Positions 1 through 8,460 of a stretch of DNA of 64,000 bases are shown piece after piece (position 1 is the first letter of the stretch; each line of letters starts with the position of its first letter). This stretch comes from an uncultured Flavobacteriaceae bacterium (lineage in GTDB: Bacteria > Bacteroidota > Bacteroidia > Flavobacteriales > Flavobacteriaceae). The notes beneath the pieces were generated by a model that was given only the letters and a program-made list of their open reading frames with translations, was not told where the DNA came from and made no database searches. A program made the translations under genes and the position numbers. The DNA lies in assembly GCA_947503005.1 (NCBI GenBank), contig CANNCA010000002.1, forward strand, positions 372,001-436,000, written 5' to 3'.

Positions 1-1
1 T

Positions 2-1528
2 CTAGACGAAGAATCGTTAAAGAACAGTTCCGCCTCTTTTTATGATGTAGTCGCGAACTATACGCACAAAGTGAATGAAAACAACCAAGTTAAAGCTACG
101 GGTTATTACAGCAAGGATGCTTTTAGTATCACTTCGGATTCTCTCTATGGATACAGTAATCGAATGTTTTCACTGGAATGGAAACACAAGTTCAACGAAA
201 GAAACAATGGAAGTCTGGTGATCGCAAATAGCAAATATGAATTCGATATTGATTTTGATGGACAAGCGAATAATGATTTCCTCTTAGGTTATAGTGTTGA
301 AGAAACAGAAGCTAAATTAAAGTTCAAATATCTTTTGAACGACACTCATACCTTGGATTATGGGGTAGCAGGAAAACTATATAGTGTTAACCCTGGTTTT
401 ATTAGGCCAACGGGTAATGAATCAATAATCAATCCTTTTGAAGTGCCTGAAGACAGGGCTCTTGAAGCCGCAATTTATGTAAGTGATGAAATCAATTTAG
501 GTGATAAGGTAGGATTGAGTGCAGGTATACGCTATTCTTATTATACCGCCTTAGGGCCATCTACGCAGCGCGTATATGCCGAAGGCCAACCGAGAAACCA
601 AGCAACTTTAATAGGTAGTTCTGAATTTGATAAAAATGAAACCATAGACACCTACGGAGGTCCTGAGTTCAGAGTTTCGGGCAGGTATTCTTTTACGCCT
701 GACTTTTCTTTAAAGGCGGGTTTCAATAGCATGTACCAATACATTCATACGCTTTCGAATACGACAACGGTATCACCAATAGATACGTGGAAGCTTTCGG
801 ATTCCAATATCAAACCACAACGTTCCAATCAATTTAGTTTGGGACTTTTTAAGAATTTCGAAGATGATTTATATGAGTTAAGTCTTGAAGGGTATTATAA
901 AACGTCGGAGGATATTCTTGACTTCAAAACGGGCGCACAGCTATTGCTTAACGACAACATCGAGCAAGAGGTGTTGCAAGGCGAGGGGCAAGCTTATGGT
1001 GTAGAATTACTGCTTCGTAAGAATTCAGGGAAGTTAAATGGTTGGTTGGGGTATACCTATTCACGTTCCCTGATAAAGTTTGCCAGCGAATTTTCAGAAG
1101 AGCGCATTAATGGTGGAGCGTTTTTCCCATCTAATTTCGATAAACCACACGATGTGAGTTTAGTAACTAACTATAAGTTTACCACACGCTATAGTGCATC
1201 GTTGAACTTCTCGTATCAAACCGGGCGACCGGTAACGTATCCTATTGGGCAATACAATTTCAATAATTCGGAGTATGTCTTTTATAGCAATCGAAACGAA
1301 TTTAGAATTCCCGATTACTTCCGTTTGGATATTGGTATAAATATCGAGGGGAATCATAAAATCAAAAAGTTTGCACATAGTTTTTGGAATATTTCGGTCT
1401 ACAATGTTTTGGGTAGGGCAAACCCCTATTCGGTATTCTTTGTATCGGAAGATGGTGGGGTAAAGGCATTCAAGAGCTCGATTTTCTCCATACCGATTCC
1501 GTCTATTACCTATAATTTTAAATTTTAA
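2..1528 (+). CDS. TonB-dependent outer-membrane receptor, C-terminal part (5' end outside window)
   Basis: The frame is open from base 2, so the start, signal peptide and plug domain lie upstream of the window. About 508 codons are visible. They alternate aromatic and polar residues in the manner of a transmembrane beta-barrel, with typical receptor segments such as the GYYSKDAF, PQRSNQFSLG and EGYYK patterns, and the protein ends in FNFKF, the terminal Phe expected of an outer-membrane barrel recognised by the BAM complex. TonB receptors import scarce ligands across the outer membrane using energy from TonB-ExbBD. The substrate cannot be read from this part. The next gene begins 14 bases downstream and is a DUF4249 lipoprotein, a partner family often found directly behind receptors of this kind in Bacteroidota, so these genes probably form one operon running to 8387. 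Confidence 0.9.
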   Translation, partial: LDEESLKNSSASFYDVVANYTHKVNENNQVKATGYYSKDAFSITSDSLYGYSNRMFSLEWKHKFNERNNGSLVIANSKYEFDIDFDGQANNDFLLGYSVEETEAKLKFKYLLNDTHTLDYGVAGKLYSVNPGFIRPTGNESIINPFEVPEDRALEAAIYVSDEINLGDKVGLSAGIRYSYYTALGPSTQRVYAEGQPRNQATLIGSSEFDKNETIDTYGGPEFRVSGRYSFTPDFSLKAGFNSMYQYIHTLSNTTTVSPIDTWKLSDSNIKPQRSNQFSLGLFKNFEDDLYELSLEGYYKTSEDILDFKTGAQLLLNDNIEQEVLQGEGQAYGVELLLRKNSGKLNGWLGYTYSRSLIKFASEFSEERINGGAFFPSNFDKPHDVSLVTNYKFTTRYSASLNFSYQTGRPVTYPIGQYNFNNSEYVFYSNRNEFRIPDYFRLDIGINIEGNHKIKKFAHSFWNISVYNVLGRANPYSVFFVSEDGGVKAFKSSIFSIPIPSITYNFKF

Positions 1529-1542
1529 TCTTTTTTAATTAA

Positions 1543-2829
1543 TTGATAAAGAACAGCTTACATATCATAGTTGGTTATATCGTAATGTTGATAGCGATAA
1601 GTAGTTGCGTAGAACCTTTTCAAGCCGAATCACTTTCTTTTGAGAATGTTTTGGTCATCGACGCGCGAATTAGCGATGAACTAAAAAGGCATGAAGTTAT
1701 TCTTAGAAGGACATACCCTTTTGAGAACGAAGATTTTGAAGTGGAGCGAAATGCATCCGTTCAGATAACTGATGATTTGGGAAATACCATTGATTTTCAA
1801 GAAGCCGCTCCAGGAAACTATGTTTCCATTTCGGAGTTTGCGGCTCAGGCCAATGTTGGCTATCGGTTACAAGTGACTACAGCTGGTGGCACGCGATATG
1901 AATCGGAAAGTGTAATAACACCAACCAGTATTCCTATCAAAGAAGTGAATGGGAAAATAGGTTTTAACGATTTAGAAAATGAAGGTATTCGTATTTCGTT
2001 AACGAATGAAACAACCAATAATGAAGCTAAATATTTTAGATATGAATATGAAGAAACGTATAAAATTACTGCGCCCTTTTATAATCCCTTCGAGTTTGAT
2101 GTTATCGACTCCCTATTCTTTCAAGATGGTGATAATGACGGATTTGAAATCGGCATAAAGCCACGAGTTGATGCATCTCAATTTTGTTATGGTTTTCAAA
2201 AGGGTAGGGATCTTATCCTCCGTGATAGTGAACAAAATGTAAATAATGAAACGGGTACGTTCGAAGTTCGGTTTTTAGAAAGTGATGATTTTAAAATAGC
2301 ACAGCGATACAGTATTCTGGTAAAACAGTATAGCCTCAGTGCCAATGCTTATAGTTACTACAGCAGTTTAGATGATTTCAATTCTGATGAAAGTGTATTC
2401 ACCGATGTTCAACCCGGATTTTTAGAAGGTAATATTAAGGCATCAGATGATGATGAAACAGTGCTGGGCTATTTTGAGATAGCCTCTGTCGCTAAGGAAC
2501 GTATCTTTTTTAATTATGAAGACTTTTATCCGGACAGTCAGATACCTCCTTACATCATTAATTGTCAATTGACCACAGCACCTCTTTTGATTTCCTTTGT
2601 GCCCCATGTGGGTCCTGGGTTTGTGGTTGATGAGTCTGATGTTGTTTCTCCACTCCTTGACGGTATTCAAGCAGGACTCATAGCTTATCATGAAACGAAT
2701 GAAGATTATGAAGAACCTGAAGGTGATGGCGAGGTAGAAGGACTTGGGCCCTATTTTGTAAAAGCAACAGGCTGTATTGATTGTAGAGAATTCGGTAGCA
2801 ACATAAAACCAGATTTTTGGATCGACTGA
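1543..2829 (+). CDS. DUF4249 family lipoprotein, tandem copy 1
   Basis: 428 residues from a TTG start. The first in-frame ATG (1585) would leave only seven residues before the lipobox Cys, too short for export, so TTG is preferred. A hydrophobic leader ends at a Cys (SSC-VEPF), so the product is probably an acylated lipoprotein. The family-like features are the core RYEYEETYKI segment and a C-terminal Cys-x2-Cys stretch ending in KPDFWID. The function of DUF4249 is unknown; its constant position behind TonB receptors suggests an outer-membrane partner in ligand capture. This is the first of four tandem paralogues and is one of the two more divergent ones. Translation continues into copy 2 after eight untranslated bases. 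Confidence 0.87.
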   Translation: MIKNSLHIIVGYIVMLIAISSCVEPFQAESLSFENVLVIDARISDELKRHEVILRRTYPFENEDFEVERNASVQITDDLGNTIDFQEAAPGNYVSISEFAAQANVGYRLQVTTAGGTRYESESVITPTSIPIKEVNGKIGFNDLENEGIRISLTNETTNNEAKYFRYEYEETYKITAPFYNPFEFDVIDSLFFQDGDNDGFEIGIKPRVDASQFCYGFQKGRDLILRDSEQNVNNETGTFEVRFLESDDFKIAQRYSILVKQYSLSANAYSYYSSLDDFNSDESVFTDVQPGFLEGNIKASDDDETVLGYFEIASVAKERIFFNYEDFYPDSQIPPYIINCQLTTAPLLISFVPHVGPGFVVDESDVVSPLLDGIQAGLIAYHETNEDYEEPEGDGEVEGLGPYFVKATGCIDCREFGSNIKPDFWID

Positions 2830-2837
2830 TAAATGGT

Positions 2838-4085
2838 ATGAGAAATTTAGCTTTATTAGTTGCGCATTTCTTCTTTTTTCAAGGATGCATCGAACCTTTT
2901 GAGGCCGAGACACAAGGTTTTGAAAGCGCATTGGTTGTTGATGCTAGACTGACGAATGAAGAAAAGCAACATCAGGTTTTGTTGTCCAGAGCACGACCTT
3001 TTGAGCAAGACACCATTATCCCTGAGCGTAATGCAATGATATCCATAATCGAAAATTCAGGTACTACCTATGAATTCGAAGAATCAGCACCCGGCCATTA
3101 CGTTTCAACTTCGGTTTTCGGTGCAAAAACTGGTCAAGACTACCAATTGAAAATCAGCACTTCGGATGGGGGGTCTTATGTCTCCACAACCGAAACTATG
3201 CCGGAAAATGTTCCTATTGCGGACCTCGAGGTAAAAAGAGAAACCAATGATTTAGGAGAAGACGGTGTGGCCGTATTTTTAGAAAATAGCAGTTTTGGAA
3301 ATCAACCTCGATATTTCAGATATGATTATGAGGAAAATTACAAAATAATAGCTCCCAACTGGGACCCGTTCGAATTCGATATCATTGATAGTATAGCTTG
3401 TACGGATGGAGATGCTTTCGAAGTAGCTACTAAGCCTAAGAAATCTCTTAAAGGCAGAATTTGTTACGGTAAAAATGTATCCAATGATATTATTTTGGCT
3501 TCGACCGTTAATTTGGAAGGAAATACGATAACCGATTTTAAGGTTCGTTTTGTGAATCGAGAAAATTTTATTCTGACGCATCGCTATAGTATTCTAGTGA
3601 ATCAGTATTCGCAGTCGGTTGATGCCCATTCCTATTACCAAAATTTGGAGGCCTTTAGTGTTTCGGAAAGTGTTTTTTCAGAAATTCAACCTGGTTTTTT
3701 GTCAGGGAATATTATTTCAGAAAATGATAGTGAGCAGAAGGTCATCGGTTATTTTGAAACTGCTGCCATAAGTTCACAACGAATTTACTTCAATTACGAG
3801 GACCTTTTTCCGGAGGAGCCTTTACCCGAATACCCTTTCAATTGTGCAACTTTGGGTAACCCACGATTGATACCTCAAGGTTATCATTGCACTATGGGGT
3901 CAAGTGGTGTATGCGATGGTAACTGTGAGTCTCCATTGATAAGTCAAATACAAGCAAACCTATTGGTGTTTGCTGCCGAGAAAGAACCAACGGATTTTAT
4001 AGCTCCATTTCTTACTTTACCTTTTGCCTGCGGTGATTGTAGCGTTTTGGGAAGTGATATTAAACCTGATTTTTGGATAGATTAA
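2838..4085 (+). CDS. DUF4249 family lipoprotein, tandem copy 2
   Basis: 415 residues. The ATG at 2838 was chosen over an in-frame TTG at 2817 inside copy 1, because it gives a compact leader (MRNLALLVAHFFFFQGC) with a lipobox Cys at residue 17. The mature part starts IEPFEAETQGF and matches the other copies across the whole length: PERNA near residue 65, the RYDYEENYKI segment in the middle, HRYSILVNQYSQS, and the terminal CGDCSVLGSDIKPDFWID. It lacks the acidic tail loop of copy 1 and instead has extra Cys residues near the C-terminus (GVCDGNC), which may form disulfides in the periplasm or at the surface. Probably co-transcribed with copies 1, 3 and 4. Function unknown. Confidence 0.88.
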   Translation: MRNLALLVAHFFFFQGCIEPFEAETQGFESALVVDARLTNEEKQHQVLLSRARPFEQDTIIPERNAMISIIENSGTTYEFEESAPGHYVSTSVFGAKTGQDYQLKISTSDGGSYVSTTETMPENVPIADLEVKRETNDLGEDGVAVFLENSSFGNQPRYFRYDYEENYKIIAPNWDPFEFDIIDSIACTDGDAFEVATKPKKSLKGRICYGKNVSNDIILASTVNLEGNTITDFKVRFVNRENFILTHRYSILVNQYSQSVDAHSYYQNLEAFSVSESVFSEIQPGFLSGNIISENDSEQKVIGYFETAAISSQRIYFNYEDLFPEEPLPEYPFNCATLGNPRLIPQGYHCTMGSSGVCDGNCESPLISQIQANLLVFAAEKEPTDFIAPFLTLPFACGDCSVLGSDIKPDFWID

Positions 4086-4090
4086 GAATT

Positions 4091-5347
4091 ATGAGGAAGT
4101 ATTTTATCTTACTATTTAGCATTTGTGCTGTTATTAGCTGCATCGAACCCTTTGAGTTTCAAACAGAGACTTTTCAGAATGCTCTAGTAATTGAGGCTTC
4201 TCTGACCAATGAGATGAAACAACATCAAGTGAAACTTTCCCGAGCGGTAAGGTTCGAGGATTCTATTTCTGCCCCTGAACGAAATGCTCAAGTACGCATT
4301 CTTGATGAATTTCAGAATGTATTTGAATTTCAAGAAACACAGCCTGGAACGTACAATTCTTCTATAGAATTTGCCGCTCAAAAAAGCGCGAGGTATACCT
4401 TAGTCGTAGAAACCACCGACGGTACTCGCTATAGTTCACAACCAGAAAGTTTTGAATCAGAGTCTCAAGTTGAGGAAGTATATGCCAAGCGTGAAACAAA
4501 CGACGTGGGTGAAGACGGTATTTTTATCTATGCGAACAGTTTCGATAGCTCAGGTGAGTCGCAATATTACCGCTATGAGTACGAAGAAACGTATAAAATT
4601 ATTGCACCGAATTGGACACCTCTGGATTTTCAGCTCACCAATTATGAGCCTTGTAATCCTGACCCAAACGATCCTTCCATTATGTATGATTTAGATCTTG
4701 TTCGCAGAGAACAAGAAGAGCAGACATGCTATAATACAGTTATGTCACAAGATATCAACCTAATAAGTTCTGCCGGGTTTTCGGAATCTATAATTTCGGA
4801 TTTTCCGGTGCGATTCATTCCCGGTTCCGATTTTATATTGACCCATCGCTATAGTATTTTGGTAAAACAGTATGTGCAATCCGCCGATGCATTTTCCTAT
4901 TACCAAAGTTTGGATGATTTTACATCATCAGGTAGTGTTTTTACAGATATTCAACCGGGATTTTTAGAGGGCAATATTTCTGTGGAAAATAATTCAGAGA
5001 AAACGGTTCTTGGTTATTTTGAGGTGGCCTCGGTTTCTGAAAAACGTATATTTTTTGAATATCGTGACTTTTATCCTGATGCACCTTTTCCACTTTATAT
5101 CAATAAATGTTTACTCCTTTCTACACCGGTTGACCATATTTCTTATTGCTTCAGTGGTCCGAACGGAAACACTTGCCCAGAGTCCCTCGTGGAGCGATTG
5201 GCGCGTGATAATGGGGTCACATTTGTGTCTGAGGGCAATGATACAATTGGAGCCACATGCCCTGGGGAATATGTATTTGTGGAACGTGAATGTGGAGATT
5301 GTACCGTCTTAGGTAGTAATGTTGTACCCGATTTTTGGGTGGATTGA
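4091..5347 (+). CDS. DUF4249 family lipoprotein, tandem copy 3
   Basis: 418 residues. ATG 4091 gives a leader ending in ISC-IEPFEF; a TTG at 4073 in the end of copy 2 is in frame but would add a charged N-terminus. Copies 3 and 4 are clearly the closest pair: both carry FQTETF after the lipid Cys, LSRAVRFEDSISAPERNAQV, and an inserted loop in the middle with NPDP and ETCYN/QTCYN Cys residues that copies 1 and 2 lack. The C-terminus has the shared CGDCTVLGSNVVPDFWVD. This is best read as a late duplication after an older one. Membrane-anchored surface or periplasmic protein of unknown ligand; expressed with the receptor upstream. Confidence 0.88.
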   Translation: MRKYFILLFSICAVISCIEPFEFQTETFQNALVIEASLTNEMKQHQVKLSRAVRFEDSISAPERNAQVRILDEFQNVFEFQETQPGTYNSSIEFAAQKSARYTLVVETTDGTRYSSQPESFESESQVEEVYAKRETNDVGEDGIFIYANSFDSSGESQYYRYEYEETYKIIAPNWTPLDFQLTNYEPCNPDPNDPSIMYDLDLVRREQEEQTCYNTVMSQDINLISSAGFSESIISDFPVRFIPGSDFILTHRYSILVKQYVQSADAFSYYQSLDDFTSSGSVFTDIQPGFLEGNISVENNSEKTVLGYFEVASVSEKRIFFEYRDFYPDAPFPLYINKCLLLSTPVDHISYCFSGPNGNTCPESLVERLARDNGVTFVSEGNDTIGATCPGEYVFVERECGDCTVLGSNVVPDFWVD

Positions 5348-5353
5348 ATCATA

Positions 5354-6613
5354 ATGAAAAAGATTTTGATTTTATTTTTTGGATGTTTGACGGTTTCTAG
5401 CTGTATTGAACCCTTTGAGTTTCAAACTGAAACTTTTGAAGATGCCTTGGTCATCGAAGCTTCATTGACCAATGAATTGAAACACCATGAAGTGTCACTT
5501 TCGCGTGCAGTACGTTTTGAAGATTCAATTTCGGCTCCAGAGCGTAATGCACAAGTTCGTATTCTTGATGAAATGCAAAACGTTTATGAATTTCAGGAAA
5601 CTGATCCTGGTACCTATAGCTCAAATTTAGAATTCGCGGCTCAAAAAAGTATCAAATACACTTTGATCGTAGAAACCAGTGATGGCACTAGATATAGTTC
5701 AGAACCGGAAAGTTTTCAATCTGAATCGCAGATAGAAAATGTTTATGCGGATCGAGGGTTAAATGACAACGATGAGGATGGCATATTTATTTATACAGAT
5801 AGTTTTGATAACTCTGGCGAGTCACAGTATTATCGATATGAATATGAAGAAACCTATAAGATAATTGCACCATTTTGGACACCTTTAGAATTTGAATTAA
5901 CCAATTATCAACCATGTAATCCTGACCCTTGTGACCCACGTATTATTTATGATTTAGAAATTGTAGAAAGAGAAGAAGAGCAGGAAACCTGTTATAATAC
6001 GGTCAACTCAACTGATATCATTCAAACCAGTTCAGCAGGTCTTTCGGCGGCTCGGGTAGAAGGCTTTCCGGTCCGTTTTATTTCAGGCTCAGATTTTATA
6101 TTAACTCATCGCTATAGTGTACTAGTAAAACAGTATGTGCAATCGGCGAACGCATTTTCATATTATCAAAGTTTGGAAGATTTTTCGTCTTCGGCAAGTG
6201 TTTTTAGTGAAATTCAACCCGGATTTTTGGCGGGTAACATTACCGTAGATAATAATGAGGATAAGAAAGTATTGGGTTATTTTGAAGTCGCCTCTGTTTC
6301 TCAAAAACGTATATTTTTTGGATTCCGCGATTTTTACCCAGATGCGCCATTCCCCTTATATATTAAAAATTGCGTGCCCTATTCGGCTCCATTAGAGCAT
6401 GTTTCATATTGTTTTAATTGTGCACCGGTAAGCAATATTTGTCCAGAATCCTTGATTGAACGTATGGCAAGAAACAGTATCACCTACGTAGATGGTAATG
6501 AGGATGGGCTAGTAGGTATCACTTGTCCTGGTCCCTATGTAGTAGTAGACCGTGAATGTGGTGATTGCACTGCCTTAGGAAGTAACATCGTACCCGATTT
6601 TTGGGTGGAATAA
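5354..6613 (+). CDS. DUF4249 family lipoprotein, tandem copy 4
   Basis: 419 residues from ATG 5354, six bases after the stop of copy 3. The leader MKKILILFFGCLTVSSC is a standard lipoprotein signal. The protein is near co-linear with copy 3, including the mid-protein NPDPCDP and ETCYN Cys loop, the HRYSVLVKQYVQSANAFSYYQ block and the terminal CGDCTALGSNIVPDFWVE. The C-terminal third differs most from copy 3 (VSYCFNCAPVSNICPES), so if the copies bind different ligands this Cys-rich loop is the best candidate for the difference. The stop codon is followed after one base by the ATG of the next gene, which supports one transcript for the locus. Confidence 0.88.
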   Translation: MKKILILFFGCLTVSSCIEPFEFQTETFEDALVIEASLTNELKHHEVSLSRAVRFEDSISAPERNAQVRILDEMQNVYEFQETDPGTYSSNLEFAAQKSIKYTLIVETSDGTRYSSEPESFQSESQIENVYADRGLNDNDEDGIFIYTDSFDNSGESQYYRYEYEETYKIIAPFWTPLEFELTNYQPCNPDPCDPRIIYDLEIVEREEEQETCYNTVNSTDIIQTSSAGLSAARVEGFPVRFISGSDFILTHRYSVLVKQYVQSANAFSYYQSLEDFSSSASVFSEIQPGFLAGNITVDNNEDKKVLGYFEVASVSQKRIFFGFRDFYPDAPFPLYIKNCVPYSAPLEHVSYCFNCAPVSNICPESLIERMARNSITYVDGNEDGLVGITCPGPYVVVDRECGDCTALGSNIVPDFWVE

Positions 6614-6614
6614 A

Positions 6615-8387
6615 ATGATTAAATTAGAAGACATGAAGAATTTTAAAATTGTACTCGTAATATATGTTATGGTTTTTGGACAACAGTTGATTTCCCAAGA
6701 ATCTTCAAATAATATCTTGGACCAATTTAAAGATGTACCCAGTGAAAAAGTATTTGTCAGTTTGAATACGTCGTTGCTCTTTACAGGAGAATATCTTTTT
6801 TATAAAGTCTATTGCCTAAATGATAAAACAAAGCAACCAAGTGAAATCAGCACCATTGCTTACGTAGAATTAATTTCAGAGAATCAAGAGGTTGTTTTTA
6901 AGCATAAGATACGATTGGTAAAAAGCCAAGGGCAGGGTGATTTCTTTGTTCCTACCACTGTACCTTCAGGTAATTACAAACTGATTGCATATACCCGATG
7001 GATGAAAAATGGATCCATGAATCGCTTTTTTCAAGAAGATATCAATATTATCAACCCCTATCAGACCAACCAAGATGCAGTGCTTCCAGACTTAGCCGAG
7101 AAACCTTTAATAGGAGAGGAGGGAGAAACTACAATCCTAGAAGAGGATAAAAGATTCATCTTGACCACTGATAAAGAATCCTATCCGAAGAAGTCTAAAG
7201 TCGAGCTCTCTATTCAAAATTTCCGAGGGGCTTCGGGTTACGGTAATTATAATATTTCGGTCCGTAAAAAAGAGGTGTTGGCGCATCGACCCAAACGTAC
7301 GCCTCAGTCCTACATCAAATGGCACGCTGAGCAAGTTGTCAACGCACCCATTTTTTACGATAAAATTAGTTTCGCTCCGGAAGGTAACGGAGAACTATTG
7401 AAGGGGCAGATTATGGCTAATTCTTCAGGTTTGCCGCTTGCCAAGCGGCCCATTGCCATATCGATACCTGGCGAGGACTATCAGATAAAAGTTGTGGGAA
7501 CCGATAGTACAGGTCTTTTCTATGCAAATATTTCCAAAGATTATACGGAGCCCCAAGCTATACTACAAGTATTGGATGCCCCTCAGGGAAGTTATACCGT
7601 AGAAATTATCCAAGATCCCGCTCTGGACTATTCCAGTCTAGAGTTTGGTCGTTTTCTAATCGACTCAACTATGGAAGAAGTGATACTTCGCAGAAGCCTA
7701 CACAATCAAATCGAAAACGGGTATTTTGCGGTGAAGCCCGATACCTTGAAATTAGATGCATTGAACGATCCCTATGGAGGCGCTTTTGTCGAGATTATAG
7801 ACCTTGATGAATACACTCGGTTTAAAACGCTAGATGAAACGATTATAGAATTAGTGCCCAATGTTTGGACCAAAAAGAATAGGAACGGCACCGTTTCATT
7901 TAAAACAAGATCTTTCGACGAGACCTATGAAGAGTCTGAATATGATGCCATAGTTTTTATAGATGGTGTTTTAATGCCCAATCAGGCAGAATTATTGGAA
8001 TTTGATTCCAGATTGATAAAAACCGTGAATACCGTTCGTGAAAAATTCACGATGGGCGGTACCACCTATTTTGGTATGGTAAATCTTGTGACTAAAGAAG
8101 GCAACTACTTTGATTTGGTCAATAACAGTGGCATGACCAAAATAGCGCTGGATCGTCCTCGTCTCCCCAAACGATATTACGCCCAGGAACATCCTATAGA
8201 CTCAGCGAGTAGAATCCCTGATTTTAGAGACCAATTACTGTGGCAACCCACTATTAGTCTTGAAGGCAAAGAACTTGGACTAAGCTTTTTTACCTCAGAA
8301 GTACCTGGTAAATATGAACTTAGCCTTGAAGGCTTTTCAATATATGGTAGACCTGTGGCGATTAAAAGGACCATAACTGTAGAGTAA
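6615..8387 (+). CDS. Secreted MG2-like protein with plug-like C-terminal domain
   Basis: 590 residues from ATG 6615; ATG 6633 gives a cleaner signal peptide (MKNFKIVLVIYVMVFGQQ...SQ) and may be the true start. Roughly residues 40-140 resemble the macroglobulin MG2 fold used in secreted proteins (VFVSLNTSLLFTGEYLFYKV, then a G-N-Y-K-L-I-A-Y-T-R-W strand). A later beta-rich part looks like a carboxypeptidase-type regulatory domain. Around residues 390-500 a TonB plug-like pattern appears (LDETIIELVP, AIVFIDGVLMPN, a T-x-Y-F-G then NLVTKEG), but no barrel follows. Such stand-alone proteins sit beside receptor genes in flavobacteria; their role is unknown. The gene starts one base after DUF4249 copy 4, so it probably works at the envelope with the receptor and the four lipoproteins. 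Confidence 0.72.
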   Translation: MIKLEDMKNFKIVLVIYVMVFGQQLISQESSNNILDQFKDVPSEKVFVSLNTSLLFTGEYLFYKVYCLNDKTKQPSEISTIAYVELISENQEVVFKHKIRLVKSQGQGDFFVPTTVPSGNYKLIAYTRWMKNGSMNRFFQEDINIINPYQTNQDAVLPDLAEKPLIGEEGETTILEEDKRFILTTDKESYPKKSKVELSIQNFRGASGYGNYNISVRKKEVLAHRPKRTPQSYIKWHAEQVVNAPIFYDKISFAPEGNGELLKGQIMANSSGLPLAKRPIAISIPGEDYQIKVVGTDSTGLFYANISKDYTEPQAILQVLDAPQGSYTVEIIQDPALDYSSLEFGRFLIDSTMEEVILRRSLHNQIENGYFAVKPDTLKLDALNDPYGGAFVEIIDLDEYTRFKTLDETIIELVPNVWTKKNRNGTVSFKTRSFDETYEESEYDAIVFIDGVLMPNQAELLEFDSRLIKTVNTVREKFTMGGTTYFGMVNLVTKEGNYFDLVNNSGMTKIALDRPRLPKRYYAQEHPIDSASRIPDFRDQLLWQPTISLEGKELGLSFFTSEVPGKYELSLEGFSIYGRPVAIKRTITVE

Positions 8388-8409
8388 TTTTGGTAACCAT
8401 GTAATTCAA

Positions 8410-8442
8410 TTTGGCAATAATCGTAATCTTTACTTACATTTA
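8410..8442 (+). promoter_or_regulatory. Possible Bacteroidota-type promoter for comM
   Basis: TTTG at 8410-8413 is followed after 21 bases by TACATTTA at 8435-8442, one base off the TAnnTTTG -7 consensus. It lies about 20 bases before the comM start, in the only spacer between the receptor operon and comM. The match is by eye only. Confidence 0.35.
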
Positions 8443-8460
8443 AGCCAGAAGAATACGTAC

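Noticed and set aside
2443-2931. A 162-codon minus-strand frame across the end of DUF4249 copy 1
   Set aside because: Antisense to two well supported lipoprotein genes; composition is that of a shadow.
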